64,000 bases of DNA, from assembly GCA_024233135.1 (NCBI GenBank), contig JACKPZ010000009.1:62001-126000 (forward strand). Direction: 5' to 3'. The DNA is from Akkermansiaceae bacterium (GTDB lineage: Bacteria > Verrucomicrobiota > Verrucomicrobiia > Verrucomicrobiales > Akkermansiaceae). Both the position numbers and the translations under genes were made by a program. Positions 33,414 to 41,394 of this stretch are shown in pieces. The notes beneath the pieces were generated by a model. That model saw nothing but the letters and a program-made list of their open reading frames with translations, did not search any database and was not told the origin of the DNA. The first letter of the stretch is position 1; the number at the start of each line of letters is the position of its first letter.

Positions 33414-34453
33414 GACGGGATGAGGCCGCGCTCGATGCACTCGGCGAGCAGCGTGCGGGTGGGAAGGTTGAGGTCCATCGCCAGCGCGTCGGCGGGCGAG
33501 AGCCACAGGAAATCCTCGGCCTCGTCGTTGAGACGGACACCGGTGGACCGGGCGCGGGCGATGTAGTTGAGCAGGATGAAATGCGCGGGACGCTCGAACT
33601 CCGGCGAGTCGATGCTGTCCTGGGCGAGTACGAAACGGACATCATCGACTTCGAGTCCGGTTTCCTCGCGGACCTCGCGGCGCAGGGCGGCGACGGAGGT
33701 TTCCCCACGCTCGATTTTTCCTCCGGGAATGCCCCAGCGGTGGCCCCACTTGTGGGTGCGGACCATGAGCACACGGCCCGCGCCATCGTGCAACAGCGCA
33801 CCGACGGTGGACACCGGCCGGTCCTCGCGGCGGCGTTTGTTCAGCAGCTCGCGCAACACGCCGAGGTCCGGCACGGTGATGTCCGGACGCACGGCCGCGA
33901 GCACTTCGGGATGGTTGTAGCCGGTCAGGACGGCGATCGACGAAACACCGCCGTGGCGCGCGGTTTCCACATCGTGGGTCATGTCACCGACGAAGGCGGT
34001 CTCCATCGGGTCGAGGCCGTGGGTTTCCAAGATGCGGTGGATCCAATCGCGTTTGTCGAGAATGCCGGAATAGGTGGCTTCGAAGTGGCCGCGCAGGCCG
34101 AAGTCGTCCATTTGTTTCCCGAAGGCCACGGAATCCATCGAGGTGAGGACGAAGGTGCGGATGCCGTTGGCGCGACACCAGTCGAGCTTCTCGCGGGCGT
34201 GCGGCAGGATGGTGACCGGCGTCATCGCGCGGTCGAAGGCCGGGCGGAAATGGGCTTCGAGCTCCTCCAGGGCGACATGCGGCAGAACCTCTTGATAGAA
34301 CTCGCGATACGGCAGCCGGAAACGCCGGCGGAAGGTTTCGCGATTGAGCGGCGCGAGATTGTACAGGCCGAGCACCGCGTTGGTGGCCTCGATGACCGGG
34401 CCGAGATCGTCCACCAGGGTGCCGGACCAGTCGAAGATGAGATTGCGGAACAT
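33410..34453 (-). CDS. HAD phosphatase-Nudix hydrolase fusion
   Basis: 347 residues. HAD domain 1-205: nucleophile Asp8 in 'FDWSGTLVDD' (D+2 is Ser10 rather than Asp), cap helices, motif II 'FVLTSMD' (Thr104/Ser105), Lys134, and Asp157/Asp161 in 'FVGDMTHDVETA'. Nudix domain 212-345 with a perfect box, Gly245 to Leu267 ('GKIERGETSVAALRREVREE'). HAD enzymes remove phosphate; Nudix enzymes split nucleoside-diphosphate linkages. The stop overlaps the folB start by 4 nt. I infer that it may process dihydroneopterin triphosphate (Nudix, then phosphatase) to the FolB substrate. A housecleaning pyrophosphatase is the alternative. Confidence 0.88.
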   Translation of the reverse strand: MFRNLIFDWSGTLVDDLGPVIEATNAVLGLYNLAPLNRETFRRRFRLPYREFYQEVLPHVALEELEAHFRPAFDRAMTPVTILPHAREKLDWCRANGIRTFVLTSMDSVAFGKQMDDFGLRGHFEATYSGILDKRDWIHRILETHGLDPMETAFVGDMTHDVETARHGGVSSIAVLTGYNHPEVLAAVRPDITVPDLGVLRELLNKRRREDRPVSTVGALLHDGAGRVLMVRTHKWGHRWGIPGGKIERGETSVAALRREVREETGLEVDDVRFVLAQDSIDSPEFERPAHFILLNYIARARSTGVRLNDEAEDFLWLSPADALAMDLNLPTRTLLAECIERGLIPS

Positions 34454-34480
34454 GGAGGGAAACGGATGCCGCGGCGGGTT

Positions 34481-34852
34481 CTAGCCGAGCGCGAAACGGA
34501 TGGACCGCACCTTGTCGGCGCCGAGCCGCTCCTGGATGCGCTTGAGGAGCATGGGTTTCATCTGCTCAAGGTGGAAGCGCATCGCCGGCTGGGTCACGCG
34601 CAGGACGAGCATGCCGTTTTTCACCGACACCGGGTCGGCATGCTGGGAAACGAAGTCCCCGGCGAGGGATTTCCACGCCGAGCGGACCTCTTCCTCCTGC
34701 AGCCCTTCGTTCGCGCCGGACGCCTTGAGCACGGACGAGACGAGGCCGGCGGCGGCGCGCACGCCTTCGTCGAGGCCCTTCACCTCGTCGCAGCCGCGCC
34801 ATTCGCGCATGATCTGCCGGCGGATGGCGCCGCGCCGCGATTCGGGTTTCAT
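34481..34852 (-). CDS. DciA-like (DUF721) replication protein
   Basis: 123 residues from ATG 34852. DUF721/DciA pattern: 'VSSVLKASGANEGLQEEEVR', 'AWKSLAGDFVSQHADPVSVK', 'GMLVLRVTQPAMRFHLEQMK' and 'LLKRIQERLGADKVRSIRFA'. DciA is the ancestral loader of the replicative helicase DnaB in bacteria without DnaC/DnaI. Located 16 nt after the ferredoxin gene and 27 nt before the HAD-Nudix gene in a minus-strand run. Confidence 0.85.
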   Translation of the reverse strand: MKPESRRGAIRRQIMREWRGCDEVKGLDEGVRAAAGLVSSVLKASGANEGLQEEEVRSAWKSLAGDFVSQHADPVSVKNGMLVLRVTQPAMRFHLEQMKPMLLKRIQERLGADKVRSIRFALG

Positions 34853-34868
34853 GGGAGTGGCGGGACGA

Positions 34869-35105
34869 TCACTCGTCGCCGTCGTCGCCGATCGCTTCGA
34901 CCGGGCAGCCCTCCATCGCCTCGCGGCACTGGGCTTCCTCCTCGTCATTCTCCGGCTGCTTGCAGACGTATGAATACCCTTCGTCGTCGGAACGGGTGAA
35001 GTTGCTCGGTGCGGTTTCGCGGCAGAGGTCGCAGTCGATGCACTGGGCATCGACGTAGAATTTGCCTGCGACGTTTTCGGAATTCTTGTCTTCGCGGTCG
35101 GCCAT
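34869..35105 (-). CDS. 4Fe-4S ferredoxin, acidic, with two extra cysteines
   Basis: 78 residues from ATG 35105. Cluster ligands Cys22, Cys25, Cys28 ('CIDCDLC') and Cys67 ('GCPVEAI') define a single 4Fe-4S site in a Fer4_13-like fold. Two more cysteines, Cys48 and Cys60, flank an acidic segment ('PENDEEEAQC') and could form a disulfide, as in other single-cluster ferredoxins. An electron carrier; partners unknown. First gene of an apparent five-gene operon (ferredoxin, DciA, HAD-Nudix, FolB, J-domain). Confidence 0.92.
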   Translation of the reverse strand: MADREDKNSENVAGKFYVDAQCIDCDLCRETAPSNFTRSDDEGYSYVCKQPENDEEEAQCREAMEGCPVEAIGDDGDE

Positions 35106-35242
35106 GGAATTGGTTTCGGTTTGCGTGTTCTTCGATGCCTTCCAAAGGCGATTGTTGCAATGCGAATTTTGCCGGATACGAGGACTGGATTCGCACTGGC
35201 CAAGCCCGGGATCGCCCCTTACAGATTCGTGGAGCGCCTCGC

Positions 35243-36334
35243 ATGACACCCGATTCCCCATCTTCCGACGATTCGCCGCTGCCGAAAAAGCACCGGCCGA
35301 ACCTCGGCCAGTTGTCGACGGAGACCACCGAGCGGGACCTGTGGGACTTCGACGGCGACATGGATGAGATCGAGCCGCAGGAAGCGCCGCCGGCGGACGC
35401 GGGAGCGGCGAGCCAGCCCCCGCGAAAGGCGGAAATCCCGAAGGCCAAGACCAAGGACGGCCCGTCCAGCGTTCCGGAGGGAGCGGAAAAGATCCGCGTG
35501 AATGTGAACCGGCCGAAGCCGAAGCTTCGCAAAGGCCCGCCCGTCGAGGCGGGAGCGGCGCCGGAACGTGAATTCGCGGACCTTGACCAATGGGAAGAAG
35601 CGGAGGATGCCGCCGCGGAAAAACTGCGCGCGAAACCGCCGGAAAAACCCGCGGAGCCCGAAGCCGCGGAGGAAGTCTCCGCCACCCCCATTCCCGCGGC
35701 AGACCCGCAACCCTCCCCTCCCGCCGCGGAGCCGACCGAAGAAGACCTCGACGAGTTCAACCCGCACGCGCCCGCCGATGCGAAGCCGGTTTCCCTGCAC
35801 CCGCACCTTTCGTTGTCAAAATTCGAGCTCACCGGACTGGTCGGCCTGGTGGCCGCGCTGGTAGCGGCCGCAGGCATCGCATATTGGTTTTCCATCAACC
35901 GCATTCCGGACGGCTCGGGCAGCGTGACCGAGAGCGACTTCCCGGTGGAGGGTGAACTCGTCACCGTGGAATCCGCGGAAACCTTCTGGCGGGCGCCCGT
36001 CGCAAGCGGTCCGGACTCCGACACGGTGCGCCGCGGCACCCGCCTGATCCCGGTGGTCAAGCTCCACACGCAGGCGAAAAACGCCACGCTGCGCGTCGTC
36101 TTCCGCGACGACGCCGGCACCGCCGTCGGCGACATCGCCACCCGCGAGATCGACTCCGACACGATGACCTTCGCGGCGACCGCGGGATTCGACGAGCTCG
36201 GGATGCACGCCGCCTACCGCACGGGCAGCGTGGAACCGTGGACCGCCGAGGTCTTGGAAGGACGGCCCGGCGCCACCCGCGGAGAGGATTTCACCCGGCT
36301 TTTCGAAATTGAAATCTCGGCGTTGCGCCGCTGA
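35243..36334 (+). CDS. hypothetical single-pass membrane protein with disordered N-terminus
   Basis: 363 residues from ATG 35243. Residues 1-190 are rich in Pro, Ala, Glu and Asp and look disordered ('EAPPADAGAASQPPRK', 'PEKPAEPEAAEEVSATPIP'). One membrane segment follows (about 200-222, 'LVGLVAALVAAAGIAYWFSI'), then a beta-rich extracytoplasmic domain ('FWRAPVASGPDSDTVRRGTR', 'LRVVFRDDAGTAVGDIATRE'). Family not recognised. It precedes the hemQ-like gene by 10 nt and is probably co-transcribed with it. Confidence 0.7.
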   Translation: MTPDSPSSDDSPLPKKHRPNLGQLSTETTERDLWDFDGDMDEIEPQEAPPADAGAASQPPRKAEIPKAKTKDGPSSVPEGAEKIRVNVNRPKPKLRKGPPVEAGAAPEREFADLDQWEEAEDAAAEKLRAKPPEKPAEPEAAEEVSATPIPAADPQPSPPAAEPTEEDLDEFNPHAPADAKPVSLHPHLSLSKFELTGLVGLVAALVAAAGIAYWFSINRIPDGSGSVTESDFPVEGELVTVESAETFWRAPVASGPDSDTVRRGTRLIPVVKLHTQAKNATLRVVFRDDAGTAVGDIATREIDSDTMTFAATAGFDELGMHAAYRTGSVEPWTAEVLEGRPGATRGEDFTRLFEIEISALRR

Positions 36335-36344
36335 TTCCCCTGCC

Positions 36345-37172
36345 ATGTCCACATCCGAAGTATCTCCGATCGTGCCGCGCGAGGGCTGGCACGTCATGCA
36401 TTTGTTCTATCATGTCGATCAGGCCCAGTGGTCGCTCCTCGCGGAAGAGGAGAAACGCCAGGCCAAGGTGCGCCTCACCGAGCTCGTCCAGGAGATCCGC
36501 GCGACTCCGGACACCCACCTGCTGGTGTTTTCCGTGGCCACACCGAAGGCGGACCTCGGATTCATGCTGCTCACGCCGGATCTGCAGATCGCGAACCAAT
36601 ACGAGAAACAACTGAGCCTTTCGCTCGGCCCCGAGATCCTCGCGCCGGCGTATTCCTATCTCTCGCAGACGGAGAGCTCCGAATACACCACCACCCGCGA
36701 GCAATATGCGGCCGAGACGCTCGTTGGAGAAAAAGGCCTGACCGAAGGCAGCGACGAATACGAAGCGGCTCTCAAGGAGTTCGACGAGCGGATGGCGCAC
36801 TACCTGAAGCACCGCCTCTATCCGGTGCTGCCGGACTGGCCGGTGATCTGTTTCTATCCGATGTCGAAACGCCGCAGCGGCGCGGACAATTGGTATTCTC
36901 TCGATTTCGACACCCGCAAGAAGCTCATGGCCGGGCACGCCCGGACCGGACGCGCCTACTCGGGACGCATCCTCCAGCTCATCACCGGCTCGACCGGTCT
37001 CGACGAATACGAATGGGGCGTCACCCTGCTCGCCAAGGACACGATCGACGTGAAGTCGATCGTGTATGAAATGCGCTTCGACGAGGTGTCCGCGCGTTAC
37101 GGCGAGTTCGGCGATTTCTACATCGGGATGCAGCTTCCGCTCGACGTGCTGTTCCGGCGGATCTGCCTGTGA
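36345..37172 (+). CDS. hemQ: HemQ, coproheme decarboxylase (chlorite dismutase family)
   Basis: 275 residues from ATG 36345. HemQ converts coproheme III to heme b in the coproporphyrin-dependent pathway. Visible family residues: catalytic Tyr171 in 'CFYPMSKRRSG', 'DNWYSLDFDTRKKLM', proximal haem ligand His198 in 'MAGHARTGRAYSGRILQLI', and 'GSTGLDEYEWGVTLLAKD'. The length and C-terminal 'FYIGMQLPLDVLF' are normal for the decarboxylase branch rather than true chlorite dismutases. Confidence 0.9.
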   Translation: MSTSEVSPIVPREGWHVMHLFYHVDQAQWSLLAEEEKRQAKVRLTELVQEIRATPDTHLLVFSVATPKADLGFMLLTPDLQIANQYEKQLSLSLGPEILAPAYSYLSQTESSEYTTTREQYAAETLVGEKGLTEGSDEYEAALKEFDERMAHYLKHRLYPVLPDWPVICFYPMSKRRSGADNWYSLDFDTRKKLMAGHARTGRAYSGRILQLITGSTGLDEYEWGVTLLAKDTIDVKSIVYEMRFDEVSARYGEFGDFYIGMQLPLDVLFRRICL

Positions 37173-37178
37173 CGGGAC

Positions 37179-38342
37179 CTAACGGGTTTTCCGCCGGGCG
37201 CGCCAGACCTTGGCGACGAAGCCCTCCATTTCCGCACCGGATTCCTCCATGCACGCGAGCAGGCGGAGCTGGTTGCGGCAGCGGTCGAGGTTGTGGCCCG
37301 GCCGCCGCACCTTGAAATAGACGTCGCCCTCGAGGTAGTCCGTGAGGAAACGCAGGGCCACCTCGTAGGTCATCACCTTGCAGGCGGTGACCAGCGTCGC
37401 GACCTCGGCGTCACTCAGGAACGCGCCCGCCGAAGCGAGATACCCTTCGACCAAGGCCTCGAACATCGGCAGCCGCACGCGCACCAGCGACAGGTCGGTC
37501 TCATCCTCGGCCACCGGCGTGCAGGCGGTGCGCACGAGATCGCCGAAATCGTAACCCGCCAGTCCGGGCATCACCGTGTCGAGGTCGATCACGCACACGG
37601 CTTCATCGGTCGCGGCGTCGATCATCACGTTGTTCACCTTGGTGTCGTTGTGGGTGACCCGCAGCGGGATCTCGCCACGCAAGGCGGAGCCGAGCAAGGC
37701 CTCGGACAACGCGACGCGGCCGACGATCGCGTCGCACTCGGCGCGCACGGAGTCGAGCCGGCCCACCGGATCGCCGGCCATCACCTCGGACAAGCGGGCG
37801 AAGCGTTTCCCGGTGTCATGAAAATCCGGGATCGACTCGATGATCGATGCGGGATCGAGGTCCGAAACCAGGTCCTGGAACGCGCCGAAGGCATGGGCGG
37901 CCTGCCATGCCTGGCGGGTGTTTTCGACGACGTCGTAGGTGACGCAGCCTTCGATGAAATTGTAGCAGCGCCAGATGTTTCCGTCGTCGTCACGGGTGTG
38001 CATCGCGCCGTCGCGGGCGGGAAACAAACTGAGCGTCTGTCCGCCGAGGTCCTTCTTCAGCCGCAGCACCCTTTGGTTGATGTGGCGGGTGACGCGCTCG
38101 ACATTCTGCATCACCGCGAGCGGGTCGCGGAACACATGATGGTTGATCGACTGGAGGATGTAGCGCTCGCGCTCTCCGGAGGGACTCTCGTAGGTCGCGC
38201 GGTAGGTCGCGTTGATCAGGCCGGTCTCCACCACTTCGCCGAGAACGAACTCCCCGGCCACGGCGAACCGGGAGCCGATCCGGCGCACCGTTTCCTGAAC
38301 ATCGGGATCGTCCGGACGGGTCGTGGCGGAGCGTGGAGGCAT
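37179..38342 (-). CDS. APH-family sugar kinase, NahK-like
   Basis: 387 residues from ATG 38342. Aminoglycoside-phosphotransferase fold with catalytic-loop 'RVTHNDTKVNNVMID' and metal-binding 'AVCVIDLDTVMPGLAGYDFG', the combination typical of N-acetylhexosamine 1-kinases (NahK). The N-terminal lobe has 'ETGLINATYRATYESPSG' and 'RYILQSINHHVFRDP'. The predicted reaction is anomeric phosphorylation of GlcNAc/GalNAc-type sugars; the exact sugar is unproven. It follows the FHA-domain gene by 98 nt on the same strand. Confidence 0.85.
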   Translation of the reverse strand: MPPRSATTRPDDPDVQETVRRIGSRFAVAGEFVLGEVVETGLINATYRATYESPSGERERYILQSINHHVFRDPLAVMQNVERVTRHINQRVLRLKKDLGGQTLSLFPARDGAMHTRDDDGNIWRCYNFIEGCVTYDVVENTRQAWQAAHAFGAFQDLVSDLDPASIIESIPDFHDTGKRFARLSEVMAGDPVGRLDSVRAECDAIVGRVALSEALLGSALRGEIPLRVTHNDTKVNNVMIDAATDEAVCVIDLDTVMPGLAGYDFGDLVRTACTPVAEDETDLSLVRVRLPMFEALVEGYLASAGAFLSDAEVATLVTACKVMTYEVALRFLTDYLEGDVYFKVRRPGHNLDRCRNQLRLLACMEESGAEMEGFVAKVWRARRKTR

Positions 38343-38440
38343 CGGCAGGGAGCGGCCGGCGGGCCACCGCGAGCACTACCGGCCCGAGGGCCCGCTTGCA
38401 ATGACGAATCCGTCGCGGGGAACGGATCGATCACCCGCGC

Positions 38441-39049
38441 TCAGGGTTCGTCGGGCGTTTCCGCCGGGGCCGGCTTCGCCGGGGCGGCGTTTTTCGACTG
38501 CATCGCCTCCCACAGCGAACCGCCGGTCTCCTTCTGATAGCGGACGGACAGCCCGGCGAAAAACGCGGCGGCGGCGAGAATCAGAAACACAAGGATGCTG
38601 GCGAAACCCATGCCTCCGCTGGTCGCAGCGGCCGGAGCCGCGGCCGGGCGGCGCTTGGGCGGCGCGTCGGAGGGTTCCGTCAGCTCGATCTCCGGCTCGC
38701 GGACGATCGGGCTTTCCTCCATCGGTTTTTCCCGGCCGATGACCTCGAGTTCCTCCTCGCTGAGGGAGAAATCGAAGTTCACATCGCCGAGTTTCACGTT
38801 CAAGCCGCTGCGCAGCGGGATCACGTCGCGGCGGACGCCGTCCTGCTTGGTGCCGTTGGTCGAGCCGAGGTCGCGGAGTTCATATCCACCTTCCACCCGG
38901 CACATTTCGGCGTGCCGCACCGAGACGGAGCCGCAATCGATGGCGATGTCGTTGTCGCTTCCCCGCCCGAGGGTGACGACCTTGCGGTCGAGCTGGAACC
39001 GATAGGGTTGGGCGACCTTGTCCGGAACGGTGATGGTGACGCGCGGCAT
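38441..39049 (-). CDS. FHA-domain membrane protein
   Basis: 202 residues from ATG 39049. FHA domain at about 20-95: 'VVTLGRGSDNDIAIDCGSVS' with Arg29 and the RH pair ('VRHAEM'), then 'YELRDLGSTNGTKQDGVRRD'. This fold binds phosphothreonine. An acidic linker is followed by one membrane segment (about 150-172, 'GFASILVFLILAAAAFFAGL') and a short Ala/Pro tail. No kinase of the Ser/Thr type is adjacent. Divergent from the TPR gene; the 215-nt gap shows no certain promoter. Confidence 0.88.
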   Translation of the reverse strand: MPRVTITVPDKVAQPYRFQLDRKVVTLGRGSDNDIAIDCGSVSVRHAEMCRVEGGYELRDLGSTNGTKQDGVRRDVIPLRSGLNVKLGDVNFDFSLSEEELEVIGREKPMEESPIVREPEIELTEPSDAPPKRRPAAAPAAATSGGMGFASILVFLILAAAAFFAGLSVRYQKETGGSLWEAMQSKNAAPAKPAPAETPDEP

Positions 39050-39264
39050 ATGGCTTGGAACGGTTGAGGGCGGGCGATTCTTGCGCGATGCGGAGCGCGA
39101 TTGCACGGATATTTCCACGGCTGGCACGCGCGCCGGGGCCGCGGGCGCCTCATCCGGGCGGGATTTCCGTCTCCACACGCTTGCCAAGCCCCCTGACAGG
39201 CTCCAACTTTCCCCTCGATCCAGCGGTTGCGGAGCCCTAGAAAAATCCCACACGTTTTCCGACC

Positions 39265-40653
39265 ATGCCCGAAATCACCGATAAAGAACTTCCTTCGAAC
39301 ATCAAACCGCTGTGGCTCAAGGCCCTCACCGCGGTCCAGGCGTCCAACCACGAATACGCCATCACCCTGATCCAAGGCGTCCTCAAGGACAATCCGGGAT
39401 TCCTTGAAGGCCGAAAGCTGCTGCGGGCCTGCGAGGTGCAGGTGGTCGGAGGCGCGAAGAAGAAGGGCGGCCTGTTCGGAATGCAGGGAGGCGGCATGGG
39501 CATGATGAAGGTCCAGGGCGCCGCCAAGAAGGACCCGCTCGGAAGTCTTCCGCTCATCGAGAAGGAACTGGAGAAAGACCCCTACAACGAGGCGGCCAAC
39601 GAGTTGTTGTTCGAGGTGAGCCAGAAACTCGAAATGTATGGAACCGCCGCGTTCGCGCTGGAGACGGTTCGCAAGGGCAAGCCGGAGAACGCCAAGTTGC
39701 TCCACAAGCTGGCCACCTTCTACCTCACCCGCGAGCAACCCGATCTCGCCGCCGAGGTCTACAACGACATCATCAAGCACCATCCCACCGACGGCACCGC
39801 CATCAAGGGCTCGAAGGACGCCTCCGCCCGCGCCTCGATGCTCAAGCAGAAGTGGGACGAGAACGCCGACATGCGCAGCCTGATGAAAGACCAGGCCGCC
39901 TTCGAGGAGATGGAGAAATCCAACCGCACCGGCCTCACCCGCGAGCAACTCGAGGAGCGCCGCGACAAGGTGGTCGAGAAATACAACGCGGACCCGAACC
40001 ACCTCGCCACGGTCAAGGAGCTCGCCGGCCTCTACGAGCAACTCGAGGACTGGCACAATTCCGAGAGTTTCTACACGTGGGCCCACTCGCTCAGCGCCGG
40101 TGACGTCGCCCTCGCCGCGAAAGCCTCGCAGATGAAGGACAAGGCGATCGAGTCCGACCTCAAGCGCCTCGAAGCCGATGTCGCCCAGGATCCCTCCAAC
40201 GAGGAGCTCAAGGCCCAGCTCGCCGCACGCCGCGCCGACCGGCGTGCCGAGCAGGTGGCCGAGGCCCAGCGCCGGGTCGATCAGAACCCCACCGATCCGC
40301 ACCTCCGTTTCGAGCTTGGCAACGCGCTCTATCAGAACGGCGACCACAGTGCCGCGATCCCGCACCTCCAGCAGGCCACCCGCAACCCGCACATCCGCAC
40401 CAAGGTGCTGCTCACCCTCGCCCGCTGTTTCAAGGCCAAGAGCATGTTCGACCTCGCCATCAAACAGCTGTCCGACGCCCTCGGCGACCTGCACGCGATG
40501 GACAACACCAAGAAGGAAGTCCTCTACGAAAAAGGCGAGATCCACCACGAAATGGGAGACCGCGAGTCCGCCCTCGACTGCTTCAAGCAGATCTACGAGG
40601 TCGACTACGGCTACCGCGACGTCGCCCAGCGCGTGGAGAGCTCCTACGCCTGA
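39265..40653 (+). CDS. tetratricopeptide-repeat protein
   Basis: 462 residues, no signal peptide. Several TPR-like helical pairs are readable, for example 'ALTAVQASNHEYAITLIQGV', 'LATFYLTREQPDLAAEVYND', 'LGNALYQNGDHSAAIPHLQQ' and 'GEIHHEMGDRESALDCFKQI'. A Gly/Met-rich loop ('GLFGMQGGGMGMMK') lies near residue 75. Probably a cytoplasmic scaffold; partner unknown. It is followed by a strong bidirectional terminator. Confidence 0.88.
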   Translation: MPEITDKELPSNIKPLWLKALTAVQASNHEYAITLIQGVLKDNPGFLEGRKLLRACEVQVVGGAKKKGGLFGMQGGGMGMMKVQGAAKKDPLGSLPLIEKELEKDPYNEAANELLFEVSQKLEMYGTAAFALETVRKGKPENAKLLHKLATFYLTREQPDLAAEVYNDIIKHHPTDGTAIKGSKDASARASMLKQKWDENADMRSLMKDQAAFEEMEKSNRTGLTREQLEERRDKVVEKYNADPNHLATVKELAGLYEQLEDWHNSESFYTWAHSLSAGDVALAAKASQMKDKAIESDLKRLEADVAQDPSNEELKAQLAARRADRRAEQVAEAQRRVDQNPTDPHLRFELGNALYQNGDHSAAIPHLQQATRNPHIRTKVLLTLARCFKAKSMFDLAIKQLSDALGDLHAMDNTKKEVLYEKGEIHHEMGDRESALDCFKQIYEVDYGYRDVAQRVESSYA

Positions 40654-40683
40654 TCAGGCGAACCCGGAACCCATCATCACAAC

Positions 40684-40712
40684 AAAAGCGCGGGGGCTCC
40701 CCCGCGCTTTTT
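40684..40712. terminator. bidirectional rho-independent terminator
   Basis: gcgcggggg (40688-40696) pairs with cccccgcgc (40699-40707), extended by aaaa/tttt, with T-runs on both strands. It lies between the convergent TPR gene (ends 40653) and the lipoprotein gene (ends 40728). Confidence 0.9.
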
Positions 40713-40727
40713 CGTTTCCTCAGCTTC

Positions 40728-41222
40728 TCAGCGCGGGGTCATCGTGATCCGATAGCGGTCGTAGCGGTCGTCCGGACGGAACAACCAGCCGGGCTGTCGG
40801 TTCAGCACCTTGTAGCCGGTGAGCATGAAGACGGGCAGGAATTGGTTGCTGTTCGGGTCGTAGCCTTCCTCGCCGGTGTAGTAGCCGTCGATGCGGTATT
40901 CGTAGTTGTTGTCGTAGCCGTATCCGGGCGATCCGCCCTCCGGCAGGCGGTCCGGATTGCGCTTCTTGTCCTCACGCATGAGCACGAGTTTCGCCTTGCT
41001 CCACGGCTGACGCGGCTGGCGGAGGTATCCCCAGAAACGCGTTTTCTCAACGTAGTAGCGGCGGCCGTAATAGAAATTCCCGGTTGGCTCCGAGGCGATC
41101 TGCGCGTTGCGCTCCTCCACCGTCGGCCCGCCGAGGTTGCCCCCGCCCGACGTCGTCCCGCACTGGGTGAGAACGCAACAGGCCGCGGTCAACGGCAGCA
41201 AGAAACGGCAGGTTTTCCACAT
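40728..41222 (-). CDS. putative lipoprotein
   Basis: 164 residues from ATG 41222. Lipoprotein signal peptide with the lipobox 'LTQCGTT' (modified Cys at residue 21). The mature part is rich in Tyr, Arg and Gly ('FYYGRRYYVEKTRFWGYLRQ', 'YDNNYEYRIDGYYTGEEGYD'), with a C-terminal 'GWLFRPDDRYDRYRITMTPR'. Family not recognised; likely attached to a membrane by its lipid. Confidence 0.78.
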   Translation of the reverse strand: MWKTCRFLLPLTAACCVLTQCGTTSGGGNLGGPTVEERNAQIASEPTGNFYYGRRYYVEKTRFWGYLRQPRQPWSKAKLVLMREDKKRNPDRLPEGGSPGYGYDNNYEYRIDGYYTGEEGYDPNSNQFLPVFMLTGYKVLNRQPGWLFRPDDRYDRYRITMTPR

Positions 41223-41394
41223 GCGCGGGAGACTAGGTAGCCCCGCCGCCCCGCGGCAAGCCAATCCGCGGGAGGATCCTTTCATTCCGCCGGAACCGAT
41301 CATCCGAAAACGCAACATGCGGACCACGAAACACCCGAAAAGAAACGAACCGGAGGCGGCTTGTCACAGACGATCACCTCACCCGCAACGTGGG

